This document shows, one piece after another, positions 1 to 8,707 of a DNA stretch of 64,000 nucleotides; positions within the stretch are counted from its first letter, which is position 1, and each line of letters begins with the position of its first letter. The notes below the pieces were generated by a model. It was given only the letters and a program-made list of their open reading frames with translations. It was not told the DNA's origin and did not search any database. The translations under genes were made by a program, and so were the position numbers. Location: assembly GCF_018687095.1 (NCBI RefSeq), contig NZ_CP061286.1, positions 1,116,001 to 1,180,000 of the forward strand, written 5' to 3'. This DNA comes from Polynucleobacter sp. MWH-UH25E (GTDB lineage Bacteria > Pseudomonadota > Gammaproteobacteria > Burkholderiales > Burkholderiaceae).

Positions 1-1
1 T

Positions 2-388
2 GTATTTACTGGTGGTGAACCATTACTGCAACTGGATAAAGATCTCATTTTCGCACTTCATCAAAAAGGTTTTGAGGTGGCTATTGAAACAAATGGCACT
101 ATTAAAGTTCCCAAGGGTGTGGATTGGGTGTGTGTCAGTCCGAAGGCGGGATCTGATTTGGTTGTGCTCCAAGCAAATGAATTGAAATTAGTAGTGCCGC
201 AAGCTGGTCATGACGCCCTTGAAAAATTGATGTCTCGATTTGAGAAGATGGATTACCGTAATCGCTTCTTGCAGCCAATGGATGGACCAGAGCTAAAAAT
301 CAACACTGAGTTAGCTGTTGCTTTATGCCAAAAGCGTCCATTGTGGAGGCTAAGCATTCAATCGCATAAACTGATTGGAATTCGATAA
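2..388 (+). CDS. queE: 7-carboxy-7-deazaguanine synthase QueE, C-terminal part (5' cut by window)
   Basis: Radical SAM enzyme that converts 6-carboxytetrahydropterin to 7-carboxy-7-deazaguanine in queuosine synthesis. The reading frame is open from base 2 and its first residues are VFTGGEPLLQLD, the TGGEP motif that binds SAM in this family. The CxxxCxxC iron-sulfur motif lies upstream of the window, so roughly 85-100 residues are missing. The GTG at 77 is internal and not the start. The C-terminus (NRFLQPMDGP, then WRLSIQSHKLIGIR) matches the family's end. The next gene, 39 bases on, is queD, the preceding pathway step, which supports the assignment. Confidence 0.93.
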   Translation, partial: VFTGGEPLLQLDKDLIFALHQKGFEVAIETNGTIKVPKGVDWVCVSPKAGSDLVVLQANELKLVVPQAGHDALEKLMSRFEKMDYRNRFLQPMDGPELKINTELAVALCQKRPLWRLSIQSHKLIGIR

Positions 389-427
389 ATAGGGCGTTTA
401 CTACGGCCAAGCTTTTAATAAACCTGA

Positions 428-892
428 ATGACTAAAAAACCATCCAATATTTCTATTACACGCCGCCTAGAATTTGATTCGGGTCACCGTATCCCCAATC
501 ACGATGGCCAATGCCGACATTTGCATGGTCATCGATATGCCATTGAGGTAACCCTCACTGGCGAAGTGGCGGATCACCCCGGTAAGGCAGACGATGGAAT
601 GGTGTTAGATTTCGGGGATATTAAGCGCCTTGCAAACCAGTACGTGGTAGAGCCTTGGGATCATGCATTCCTAGTGGCAAAAGAAGATGAAAAATTAGTG
701 GCGTTTTTGTCGAGCCTACCAAATCACAAAACTGTAATCATGGAACATGTGCCTACAGTAGAAAACTTAGCAAATGCTGCTTTTGCAATCTTGCAACCAG
801 TATTCAATAAAGCCTTTGATGGTCGACTTGAACTCTCCGCAGTTCGCCTCTATGAAACGCCCAATTGTTGGGCGGATGTCCATCACCAATAA
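428..892 (+). CDS. queD: 6-carboxytetrahydropterin synthase QueD
   Basis: Converts dihydroneopterin triphosphate to 6-carboxytetrahydropterin, an early step of queuosine synthesis. The 154-residue protein shows the family zinc site His20, His33 and His35, with the catalytic cysteine at Cys29 (motif CRHLHGHRY), and a conserved PTVENLA stretch in the C-terminal half. It lies between queE and tadA. Its stop codon directly abuts the tadA start (TAAATG), so the two are probably translated together. Length is slightly above the 120-residue E. coli type because of an N-terminal extension and internal loops. Confidence 0.95.
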   Translation: MTKKPSNISITRRLEFDSGHRIPNHDGQCRHLHGHRYAIEVTLTGEVADHPGKADDGMVLDFGDIKRLANQYVVEPWDHAFLVAKEDEKLVAFLSSLPNHKTVIMEHVPTVENLANAAFAILQPVFNKAFDGRLELSAVRLYETPNCWADVHHQ

Positions 893-1351
893 ATGACTCA
901 AGCCGAACTTGATCATCAATTTATGCAGCAAGCTATCGAGCAAGCGCAGTTAGCTGCTCTACAGGGAGAGGTTCCTGTGGGTGCGGTTTTAGTGCGAGAT
1001 GGTCAGGTTATTTCTAAGGCATTCAATCAGCCCATTACGCATCATGATCCGAGTGCTCATGCGGAAATGTTAGCGCTTAGAGCTGCCGCCAAGACCGAAG
1101 AAAACTATCGTCTGCCAGGCAGCACCCTTTATGTCACTCTGGAACCGTGCACGATGTGCGCTGGAGCGATGCTTCATGCGCGAATAGATCGTGTTGTGTA
1201 TGGGGCGCCTGATCCAAAGACAGGAGCCGCTGGAAGCGTTTTAGATGTATTCTCATCAAAACAAATCAATCATCAGACATCAGTCGAGGGTGGGGTTATG
1301 GGTGAAGAGTGCGGTCAGTTACTACGCAGCTTCTTTAAGGAGCGCAGGTGA
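893..1351 (+). CDS. tadA: tRNA-specific adenosine deaminase TadA
   Basis: Deaminates adenosine 34 to inosine in the anticodon of tRNA-Arg(ACG), an essential wobble modification. Zinc deaminase signatures are clear: HAE at residues 56-58 (zinc ligand His56, proton shuttle Glu58) and PCTMC at 85-89 (zinc ligands Cys86 and Cys89). The 152-residue length is normal. The start follows the queD stop without a gap, and the TGA overlaps the GTG start of the next gene in GTGA. It sits beside queuosine genes, which also modify the wobble position. Confidence 0.95.
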   Translation: MTQAELDHQFMQQAIEQAQLAALQGEVPVGAVLVRDGQVISKAFNQPITHHDPSAHAEMLALRAAAKTEENYRLPGSTLYVTLEPCTMCAGAMLHARIDRVVYGAPDPKTGAAGSVLDVFSSKQINHQTSVEGGVMGEECGQLLRSFFKERR

Positions 1352-2292
1352 AGTCCATTTATCTGATTGCCCCCTCTGGCGCCAATATCGAACCTAAAAG
1401 TCCCGAGGCAGGCATTGCCTACCTTCAAAGCCAAGGGATTGAAATTGCCAATGCCCAGTGTGCGCATCGCGTTCAAGAGCGCTTTGCTGGTAGTGACGCT
1501 GAGCGTTTAAATGAGTTGAATGGTTTAGCAAAAGTTGACCCAAAAAATCTGGTGATGGCAATGCGGGGTGGATATGGCATTCATCGCTTACTACCCGACA
1601 TTGATTGGAATGCTATTGCGAATGCTGTCAAAGGCGGATTGCAAATCTGTGGACATAGTGATTTCACGGTTTTTGAACTTGCGTTGCTGGCGAAGACTGG
1701 CGCAGTCACTTTGTCTGGGCCTATGCTGAATTACGACTTTGGCCGTTTTGATGAGAGTGGCCAGAATCTTTCTCCAGATGCATTTATGTGGAAGCATTTC
1801 TTATTAGCCGCACAAGATCGTAAGCTCGATTGTCAAATTCAAGCGCCACAATCTTTCTTGGGTGAGACAACTGACAGTTCGATCTCGGGATTACTTTGGG
1901 GCGGTAACTTAACAGTGATTGCTAGTCTTGTTGGAACGCCTTATCTGCCATCTTTAACGCAAACGAAGGGTGGCATTCTATTTTTAGAGGATGTGAACGA
2001 ACACCCATACCGATTGGAAAGAATGTTAATGCAGCTTTTAGATGCCGGCATTCTACAAAATCAGTCTGCAATATTATTAGGCGGTTTTTCTTCTTATCGT
2101 TTGTACGATAACGATAAGGGTTATAACCTTGAGCGCGCTATCGAAACTATTCGCAAGCGTTTGCCAGTACAAATTCCAATTCTGACGGACTTACCATTTG
2201 GGCATCAGGCTGATAAGCTCACTCTTCCGGTTGGCGCAAAAGCGACCCTAGAGTACAGTCCAGCCGGATTTAGTATTAAAGCTAATTGGTAA
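1348..2292 (+). CDS. ldcA: L,D-carboxypeptidase (muramoyltetrapeptide carboxypeptidase)
   Basis: Serine peptidase of family S66 that removes the terminal D-alanine from muropeptide tetrapeptides in cytoplasmic peptidoglycan recycling. Visible family signs are the nucleophile motif GHSD (Ser104), a WGGN motif near residue 184, a FLEDVNEHPYRLERML stretch carrying the catalytic glutamate, and the C-terminal LPFGHQADKLTLPVG with the catalytic histidine. At 314 residues it has family length. The start is GTG at 1348, overlapping the tadA stop by four bases. It is the last plus-strand gene before convergent rlmJ. Confidence 0.9.
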   Translation: MKSIYLIAPSGANIEPKSPEAGIAYLQSQGIEIANAQCAHRVQERFAGSDAERLNELNGLAKVDPKNLVMAMRGGYGIHRLLPDIDWNAIANAVKGGLQICGHSDFTVFELALLAKTGAVTLSGPMLNYDFGRFDESGQNLSPDAFMWKHFLLAAQDRKLDCQIQAPQSFLGETTDSSISGLLWGGNLTVIASLVGTPYLPSLTQTKGGILFLEDVNEHPYRLERMLMQLLDAGILQNQSAILLGGFSSYRLYDNDKGYNLERAIETIRKRLPVQIPILTDLPFGHQADKLTLPVGAKATLEYSPAGFSIKANW

Positions 2293-2302
2293 GCGAGCCT
2301 TT

Positions 2303-3172
2303 TTAGGCCTCAAAACTCTTCAATATTAGTTTTGCACCACTATCCAATCCAAGTGCCTTAACTAACACCGGCATTACTTCAGCTAGATGTTTCTCTAGCG
2401 TCCAAGGTGGGTTAATAATAAACATGCCACTAGCTTGCAAACGACGCTCTCCTGGGGCATTTTCCACTCTTAACTCTGCATGTAGCCAAGATCGTTTATT
2501 GGAGTTTGCAATTCGCTTCATGCGTTCAGGCAGTTCGGCGGATTCTCTTCTAGATATGACTGGATACCAAATTGCATAGCAACCCGTTGCAAAACGACGT
2601 AAGGCTTCCTCAATTGCGATCTCTAGATTGCGATAATCTTGTTTATCCTCGTATGAAGGATCAATGAGCACAAGACCGCGCCTACTTGGGGGCGGCAGTA
2701 GACCTTTTAGCCTGCTAAAACTATCTTCGGCATAAATATCTATTTGTTTGGCTTGTTTGAGCAGTGCAATATTTTGACGAAGAATATCAATCTCTTTGGG
2801 GTGTAGTTCAAATAGCTTGAGGCGATCTTGCGTCCGTAAGAGGCGCGCCAGAATAAATGGTGATCCTGGATAGGCCTTAATCTCACCTGGTGCGTTTTCT
2901 GCATAAACACAATCAAGATACTGCTGAATGCCCTCAGGAATTGGGTTGCCGGCCTCAACGAAATCCTTTAGGCGAAATATTCCGCCTTCAGCCTCTTTGC
3001 TAACAGCCGCAAAGCCATCTTCAAGACTATAAATTCCGGCGCCAGCATGGGTGTCAACGATAGTTAATGCGCCAGGCTTTTCTTGTAAATACTGCACTAA
3101 CTGAATGAGGGTAATGTGCTTCAGAATGTCAGCATGACTGCCCGCATGAAAAGCGTGTCGATAGCTAAACAT
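2303..3172 (-). CDS. rlmJ: 23S rRNA (adenine(2030)-N6)-methyltransferase RlmJ
   Basis: SAM-dependent methyltransferase that makes m6A2030 in 23S rRNA. The N-terminus MFSYRHAFHAGSHADILKH and the following DTHAGAGIY loop (SAM-binding motif I) are characteristic. The catalytic motif appears as LIDPSYE (usual form DPPYE), so the second proline is replaced by serine. Length is 289 residues, close to the 280 of E. coli. It is convergent with ldcA across 10 bases, and the PAP2 phosphatase stop lies 5 bases upstream, so it may be the last gene of the minus-strand run. Confidence 0.93.
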   Translation of the reverse strand: MFSYRHAFHAGSHADILKHITLIQLVQYLQEKPGALTIVDTHAGAGIYSLEDGFAAVSKEAEGGIFRLKDFVEAGNPIPEGIQQYLDCVYAENAPGEIKAYPGSPFILARLLRTQDRLKLFELHPKEIDILRQNIALLKQAKQIDIYAEDSFSRLKGLLPPPSRRGLVLIDPSYEDKQDYRNLEIAIEEALRRFATGCYAIWYPVISRRESAELPERMKRIANSNKRSWLHAELRVENAPGERRLQASGMFIINPPWTLEKHLAEVMPVLVKALGLDSGAKLILKSFEA

Positions 3173-3177
3173 GAGAA

Positions 3178-3969
3178 TTATTTCGCTTTCTCTTGAGTCT
3201 TGTCTGTCTGTGCCTTGATAAAAAATATCAGGGTAATGACAACAATCGCAATAGAAGTGTATTGCAGTGGAAGATTTAACTCGAGGTCCATTACCTGGGT
3301 GTAATGAGCATAAATCGAAACGAGACCCCCAATCGCAATAAAGCGACTCCAGATTGATTGTGGTTTGAGCTGTGAGTCAGGGATATGAGTCGCCAGTTGG
3401 GCGCCAAGCATGCCGCACCACATACCAACTCCTGCACCTGCCAAGACATCAGTTAACCAGTGAGCCCCTACAGCATTACGAGATAAGCCTATAAGACTGG
3501 CAATAAGAAATAGGACCAACAGGTGAGCACGTTTGTTCTTGGTGCAAGAAAAATACAAAGCGCTAGCAATAGCAAAAGCAGTCAGCGTATGACCTGATGG
3601 GAATGCTTTGTAGAGTAGGGGCTCGCCAATGCGGTAGAAGCTACCTTCTTCCAATAAGCTTGCTGGCCTAGGTAAATCAAAAATATTTTTGAGTGCGGTA
3701 CTCGCTATTGCTGAGATGCCGCCACCTAAAATTCCAGCGCTAAATAACCGTGGTGCCAACAAAAGCAATGGAAATGAGAGTGCGAATATTCCCCAGCCAT
3801 TACCTAAGAATGTGAGCCAAGCCCACAAAGTGTCCGGCAGTAGTTGGGTAAAGCGGTTGATAAATAAAAAGCTAGTACTTTGGAGTTCTCCAAAATAAAT
3901 TGCTGCGGCAAGACTTAATGGCGCGAGCGGGATAAACCAAGCTAGCGTAGAAATCGCTTTCTTGCTCAT
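3178..3969 (-). CDS. PAP2-family membrane phosphatase
   Basis: Membrane-embedded acid phosphatase of the PAP2 superfamily, which acts on lipid phosphates such as undecaprenyl diphosphate or phosphatidic acid. The three phosphatase motifs are present: KNIFDLPRP (KxxxxxxRP), PSGH, and SRNAVGAHWLTD (SRx5HxxxD). Several hydrophobic helices separate them. I place the start at ATG 3969 (MSKKAIST, 263 residues), 4 bases after the upstream stop. A longer frame opening at 4068 would overlap the GT9 gene by about 95 bases and adds a basic segment unlike the family. Position after three envelope glycan genes suggests recycling or trimming of a lipid carrier, but the substrate is unknown. Confidence 0.88.
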   Translation of the reverse strand: MSKKAISTLAWFIPLAPLSLAAAIYFGELQSTSFLFINRFTQLLPDTLWAWLTFLGNGWGIFALSFPLLLLAPRLFSAGILGGGISAIASTALKNIFDLPRPASLLEEGSFYRIGEPLLYKAFPSGHTLTAFAIASALYFSCTKNKRAHLLVLFLIASLIGLSRNAVGAHWLTDVLAGAGVGMWCGMLGAQLATHIPDSQLKPQSIWSRFIAIGGLVSIYAHYTQVMDLELNLPLQYTSIAIVVITLIFFIKAQTDKTQEKAK

Positions 3970-3973
3970 TTGG

Positions 3974-5233
3974 CTAGCGGCCTTTAGCCTTATCCGCTTC
4001 TTGTAGTTGAATGCTAACTTTTTCCAATACTTGAGCAACGCTAATTGCTTGCATACAAACATTGTCATGACAAGGTGTCTTGCGGTGGTTCGCTGCGCTC
4101 ACGCATGGAGAGCAAGCAAGGTTTGCGGTAATTGCAATAGAGTTGCCAACTGAACCATACAACGCAGGAGTTTCAGGGCCAAACAGCACTACGGTTCTCA
4201 GTGGTGTTACTGCAGAAAAGTGCCCTGGTCCAGAGTCGTTGGTGACCATCACATCTGAAAGCGTATAAAGCGGAGGTAGCTCAGCAAAACTCACTTGGCC
4301 GGCGAAATTCAGAGCATTCTTAACGTTAGCGACGAAGCGCACCTTATCAACGTATACAAATTCAGCCGGCGAACCTGTGATCAAAATCAGATCATCGGGA
4401 TAGCGTTGGTTAACCGCTTGAATCAGTTCAGAAAAGCGCTGTTGCGACCAACGACGTTGAGGCAAAAGATCGCTCGCATTTGGGTTAATCAAAATAATGC
4501 GATTTTTTCCATAGGTAAACGGGATGCCGGCTTCAGCAGCTTTCTTTTCAATACGAGAAAGTACTTTTTTCAAAACATCGGGGTTAATAACCGCTTGCTC
4601 AAGCTTTACTGCCTCATCAGAAATATGAACCTTGCTAAATGGCACTTCAATCTCTTTGGCAAATGCAGCATGAATCAGGGATAGAAAGTTCTTGGTAATG
4701 TGAATGTGTGGGTTGTAATGAACCTTGCGTGTCAACATGAAGCCGCGCCACAAACCTTCCCCATGAAAGATGTGATAACCAACGCGCTTACGTGCGCCGC
4801 ATAGACCTGTAAGAAGAGCGGTGAAGCGTGAGAATAGCTCCAAGTCAATGACAGTATCAATGCGGTGATAGCGAGCTACAAACAAAAACCGCAATGTATC
4901 TTTGATGAGGCCGCCTAAACTAGAAGAATCAATGGTGAAGATATTTTCCGGTTTCACGGTATTGAGTAAGGTGAGGCTTGCGCGATTACTTTTAAAAATC
5001 AAGAAGAAAATCTCCGCACCTCTTGCTTGGGCGTTTCGCATGGCGGGGTCTACCAGAATCGCGCTACCCATTTCGGATAGTTCAATAAAGAGTAGTTTTT
5101 TTGGCACCTCAGGCCCGCGGCTAAATATATTTTTGATGCGATCCATCAATGCCACAAGGGGGCTAACAATTGCGCAAAGGGGTACGCCAACCCAATGATC
5201 AATTGCCCGCATAGTGTTGACGCTAATAGCCAT
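3974..5233 (-). CDS. glycosyltransferase family 9 protein (heptosyltransferase-like)
   Basis: GT9 enzymes transfer heptose or related sugars from ADP-sugars to the lipopolysaccharide core. The 419-residue protein has a hydrophobic N-terminal segment (about 12-30), then the first Rossmann half. The C-terminal half has ILINPNASDLLPQRRW, VTNDSGPGHFSAV and VVLFGPETPALYG, the nucleotide-sugar binding pattern of GT9. A cysteine-containing tail (ACSPC, then CHDNVC) is common in this subgroup. It follows the flippase-like gene by 15 bases and precedes the PAP2 gene, so it belongs to one envelope operon. The exact sugar cannot be told. Confidence 0.85.
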   Translation of the reverse strand: MAISVNTMRAIDHWVGVPLCAIVSPLVALMDRIKNIFSRGPEVPKKLLFIELSEMGSAILVDPAMRNAQARGAEIFFLIFKSNRASLTLLNTVKPENIFTIDSSSLGGLIKDTLRFLFVARYHRIDTVIDLELFSRFTALLTGLCGARKRVGYHIFHGEGLWRGFMLTRKVHYNPHIHITKNFLSLIHAAFAKEIEVPFSKVHISDEAVKLEQAVINPDVLKKVLSRIEKKAAEAGIPFTYGKNRIILINPNASDLLPQRRWSQQRFSELIQAVNQRYPDDLILITGSPAEFVYVDKVRFVANVKNALNFAGQVSFAELPPLYTLSDVMVTNDSGPGHFSAVTPLRTVVLFGPETPALYGSVGNSIAITANLACSPCVSAANHRKTPCHDNVCMQAISVAQVLEKVSIQLQEADKAKGR

Positions 5234-5248
5234 AGTTTTGCTCTGAGA

Positions 5249-6298
5249 TTATTTTCGTTTTAGTAAAAAATATGCGCCTGGTAAAACAGATATCACAGTA
5301 AGTGCGCCGTAACTAATTGAGGCGAGCACCGTTAGTGATGGACTAACTCCCCAGAGTGCTAAGACGGAAGATAGGGTTGCCTCACGTAGACCCCATCCTG
5401 AAATACTAATTGGTAGCATTAATAAAAGACTTAATGCAGGTAGCCCAATCATTAGGCTCGAAATTGGCGCTTCTGCACCATAAGCTCTTAAGCAAAAACC
5501 AAAAGCCAGAATAATAAATCCGTGGATTGCAATCGCAAAAATGGCTTGTGCAATATTCATGGGCCATGAGAATGCAAGACTTATGCCTGGCATTGCATTG
5601 CCCATATTCAAGCGAGTTAGTAATTTCTGCAATAGCTCGGTAGTAGGTTTCCAGGCGAGAACAGATGCGATTGCTAGCCCAGCCAACACCATGACAGCGA
5701 CAACTGCATAGCCTAGATCTTGCCCCCAAGTAGCAAGAGTTGCGCCACCCAATATAAGCCCAAGACCACCAAGTAAATTATTGCCAGCTAAACCTAGAAG
5801 ACGATCAACAAGCACCATCGCAAAACTCAAACGTAGTTTTGGTGTTGCATGCTCCAAATCAACCGAGTGATGTAACTCTTCATCCAACTCTTTCTTTTCA
5901 TTAAGGTTGCCAGTGCTATTAAGATGTGTGGCAGTAATTGCGCGATAGCTATCCCCACCGAGAGTGCTTGGTAGACCTTGATTAATTAAGCCGCCAGCAA
6001 AATATAGAGCGACATATTTAAATAGACTTCCTTGAAATCCCACGCTGCGCATAAGATAGCCCCAGCGCAGGCCACCACAAATAAATGCACAGCAAATCGC
6101 AATGATTGCGGCAACTAGCCAGATGGGCTGCATCTTGATTTCTGAATCAAGCAGGGTGTGCCAATCAATCCCGCTGGTTGCCTTCCAAAGCAGGGCAATC
6201 GATAGAAGAATTCGAATCGTTGGCCAAGCACGTTTCAGAATGGATTTCCACCCAGCAGCAACTTTAGGATTTGGGGTGGATGTGACTTGTGAACGCAT
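5249..6298 (-). CDS. lysylphosphatidylglycerol synthase-type flippase-like membrane protein (UPF0104)
   Basis: Integral membrane protein of 349 residues with about eight to nine hydrophobic segments. It matches the transmembrane domain of the LPG synthase/UPF0104 group (YFAGGLINQGLPSTLGGDSYRA, then VLVDRLLGLAGN, and SGWGLREA near the C-terminus). The soluble aminoacyl-transfer domain of MprF is absent. Such stand-alone domains are often found with glycosyltransferases and thought to move lipid-linked substrates. An acidic, charged insertion (NEKKELDEELHHSVDLEH) lies in one loop. It sits between a GT39 and a GT9 gene. Function is inferred only from family and context. Confidence 0.8.
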   Translation of the reverse strand: MRSQVTSTPNPKVAAGWKSILKRAWPTIRILLSIALLWKATSGIDWHTLLDSEIKMQPIWLVAAIIAICCAFICGGLRWGYLMRSVGFQGSLFKYVALYFAGGLINQGLPSTLGGDSYRAITATHLNSTGNLNEKKELDEELHHSVDLEHATPKLRLSFAMVLVDRLLGLAGNNLLGGLGLILGGATLATWGQDLGYAVVAVMVLAGLAIASVLAWKPTTELLQKLLTRLNMGNAMPGISLAFSWPMNIAQAIFAIAIHGFIILAFGFCLRAYGAEAPISSLMIGLPALSLLLMLPISISGWGLREATLSSVLALWGVSPSLTVLASISYGALTVISVLPGAYFLLKRK

Positions 6299-6347
6299 AG
6301 GCGTAAGGATAATGCTTTGGGCGCCTAAGGTCTTGAATTTTGACGAT

Positions 6348-7844
6348 CTACCTTGCTAATTCAGATCCCTGCCAGTTGCTACACAGGCTGAAGTCAAATT
6401 TGGACAAAATTTGTCCAAAACGCCTAATTTCTAGGCTGTCTAAGGGCTCGCAACGCTCAAAAGAGTCCTTGTTACCCACTGGCGGCGCAAATGACATGCC
6501 AGACCAGTTAATGAGAAGAATATTTGTCCCTTGAGGTGGCTTACCAAACCAGAGATCAAATTGGTCTTGCCGTTGATCCAATACAAATACTGGAGTCGGT
6601 TTGGCATACCAAGCGGCCCTGCTACCCAGTGTCCAATTTTGCACAGCTATGCCATTCGCTTTACTTGCTCTTGTGAGTTCTGCCGCTTTTTGCCCCGCTA
6701 ATTTCCAGCCATACAGGTCTGCAATGGGATTGGATTTAATTATTGCTGAATTAATTCCGCCTGATAGTACGTAAGTAAATCCAATAGCGCAAAGGGCTAG
6801 TTGAGAAACAAAGAGAATTTGAATTAGGCGACGATGTTGGGTAGACCAGGCTTTTGCTAAACCAATACCTGCAAATGGAGCAAGACAAAACCATGCGGGA
6901 GATGTCCAGTGGGGCAGCCCACCTCCACCAGCAAGCGTTGCAAAGATTGCAAATGGGATTGCAAAAAATCCTAGTAAAGCCCAGATAGAAAGTTTGGCGC
7001 CATGAATGCAATATTTAATAAACAAATATGCGCCAAGTGCGAGCAGTGGTCCATAAACCAAGACCTGAATACCGATATAGGCCGCCAGTCTTCGCCATAG
7101 CCATGTACTACCTGCGCCATGAGCAATTTGATATTTAAATGAAATCCAATCATTCACCCAATTCCAATATAAGACAGGGCTAATGCAGAGCAGTGCAATG
7201 ATGGCAGCCAGCCAAAATCCTGCTGTATTGATCCAAGCTTTTCTAGGGCTACTCAAAAATACGAGCAAGAGTGCAAAAGCGCTAAAAACAGCTGTGTATT
7301 TACTGAGACCTGAGAGACCTAATAAGGTGCCGGTAAAAATCCAATCGCGGGTGCTAAAGCGATCCTGGTTGAGCCAGCGAAGTGCCATCAACATCAGTCC
7401 AAGACTTAGAGGTGCAAGCAAAGTATCCGGCAATAGGCCGACCGCAAGTACGTGGGGAATCGGTGCAGCAACAATGGCGAGCACAGCCATCAGTCCACAA
7501 GTATTTTGAGAGGGCAGCGTACTGGTTAAGTAGCCAGCATTTCTGCCTTGAATTAAATGATGTATTTCTAGTGTGACTTGATAAACCAAATAGCAGGAAA
7601 GTATCCAAAGAAATTCTGGAATAAGGCGGATGATTCCCTCGGAAGAGGTAATGGCAACCAGTGGCCACTGAATCCAGCCGACTAGCGGTGGATGATCAAA
7701 GTAGCTCCAAGCAAGATGCTGTGCGTACAAGGCGTAGTGAGCCTCATCAACCGAAAATTCAATTGCAAAGCCCAAAACAAAGTGCACCAATGCCGCAATG
7801 CAAATGCTAATTACGGCCCAGCTTGATGGTGAGTATTGGCGCAT
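6348..7844 (-). CDS. glycosyltransferase family 39 membrane protein (ArnT/PMT-like)
   Basis: Polytopic membrane glycosyltransferase of the GT-C fold that uses polyprenyl-phosphate sugars on the periplasmic side. The 498-residue protein begins with one helix and then FSVDEAHYALYAQHLAW with the catalytic acidic pair Asp33-Glu34, followed by YFDHPPLVGW, the signature of the ArnT/PMT_2 group. About ten further hydrophobic segments follow, then a short periplasmic C-terminal domain with two cysteines. It is the first gene of a minus-strand run with the flippase-like, GT9 and PAP2 genes. A modification of lipid A or another envelope lipid is likely; the sugar is unknown. Confidence 0.85.
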   Translation of the reverse strand: MRQYSPSSWAVISICIAALVHFVLGFAIEFSVDEAHYALYAQHLAWSYFDHPPLVGWIQWPLVAITSSEGIIRLIPEFLWILSCYLVYQVTLEIHHLIQGRNAGYLTSTLPSQNTCGLMAVLAIVAAPIPHVLAVGLLPDTLLAPLSLGLMLMALRWLNQDRFSTRDWIFTGTLLGLSGLSKYTAVFSAFALLLVFLSSPRKAWINTAGFWLAAIIALLCISPVLYWNWVNDWISFKYQIAHGAGSTWLWRRLAAYIGIQVLVYGPLLALGAYLFIKYCIHGAKLSIWALLGFFAIPFAIFATLAGGGGLPHWTSPAWFCLAPFAGIGLAKAWSTQHRRLIQILFVSQLALCAIGFTYVLSGGINSAIIKSNPIADLYGWKLAGQKAAELTRASKANGIAVQNWTLGSRAAWYAKPTPVFVLDQRQDQFDLWFGKPPQGTNILLINWSGMSFAPPVGNKDSFERCEPLDSLEIRRFGQILSKFDFSLCSNWQGSELAR

Positions 7845-7891
7845 ACGACAATTTTAGTCTCACTTGAGCAAAACTTTGGGACAATTCCCAT

Positions 7892-8689
7892 ATGCGCAAA
7901 CTCGCCACATTCCTCGCGATGATCCTGATAGCCCTCGTGCTGTCAGGATGCGCTGGCTTTGATGGGGGCTCCGTTCAGGATGAGGCTGGGCAAGCGTTTC
8001 ATGTTGATCAGATTCCCGCTCAGGAAGAGTTGCCAAAGTTCTCGGCTGATCCAACAAAGGAAGGTGTGCCGCAGGGTTGGAGTTTTTATCGTATTGCTCC
8101 TTATAAAAAGAATACCGTCTATCGTTTAGAAAATTACCAAGGTAAAACCGTCTTAAGCGCAAACTCAAAAACATCTGCATCAGGATTAGCAGTTAAGTTG
8201 AAGCCGAAGAAGGTGAATAACTTGTGGTTACAGTGGGAGTGGAAGGCGCTCAGTGCTATGCCTGAAGCTGATAATAGCGAGGGTTATCATGATGATGCAC
8301 CCTTAAGAATCCTAGTTGCGTTTGATGGCAATAAATCTAAATTGTCATTAAAAGAAAAAATGAATTTTGAGATGGCCAATTTAATCAGCGGTCAAGAAAT
8401 GCCGTATGCCACTCTGATGTATATCTGGTCTGGTAAATCACCTGTTGATTCCGTTATTACCAATGCCCATACCTCGCGTATCAAAATGATTGTGGTGGAT
8501 TCAGGCTGGGATAATTTGGGTCAGTGGCACAAGCATCAGCGCGATTTATCTGCTGACTACAAGCTTGCTTATGGTGAAGCTCCGGGGGATGTGATTGGTA
8601 TTGCTTTGCTAACTGATACGGATAACACCAAATCTGAAACTCGTGCTTTCTATGGCGATATCGAGCTTGTTCGCAAGCCCGCAAAATAA
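7892..8689 (+). CDS. DUF3047 domain lipoprotein
   Basis: Predicted lipoprotein: residues 1-20 form a signal with lipobox LSGC (lipidated Cys20). The rest matches the DUF3047 family, with FYRIAPYKKNTVYRLENYQG, WLQWEWKA, RILVAFDG, TLMYIWSGK and GIALLTDTDNT. These proteins resemble a beta-sandwich carbohydrate-binding fold, but no reaction is established. It is transcribed away from the GT39 gene across 47 bases and converges on copA. The 265-residue length is usual. A role in the cell envelope is probable from its sorting signal. Confidence 0.85.
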   Translation: MRKLATFLAMILIALVLSGCAGFDGGSVQDEAGQAFHVDQIPAQEELPKFSADPTKEGVPQGWSFYRIAPYKKNTVYRLENYQGKTVLSANSKTSASGLAVKLKPKKVNNLWLQWEWKALSAMPEADNSEGYHDDAPLRILVAFDGNKSKLSLKEKMNFEMANLISGQEMPYATLMYIWSGKSPVDSVITNAHTSRIKMIVVDSGWDNLGQWHKHQRDLSADYKLAYGEAPGDVIGIALLTDTDNTKSETRAFYGDIELVRKPAK

Positions 8690-8707
8690 TCCTGAGTACT
8701 TGCCTAT

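Noticed and set aside
3178..4068. Full 296-residue PAP2 frame starting at 4068
   Set aside because: It would overlap the GT9 gene by 95 bases and adds a basic segment with no family match. ATG 3969, 4 bases after the GT9 stop, is a better start.
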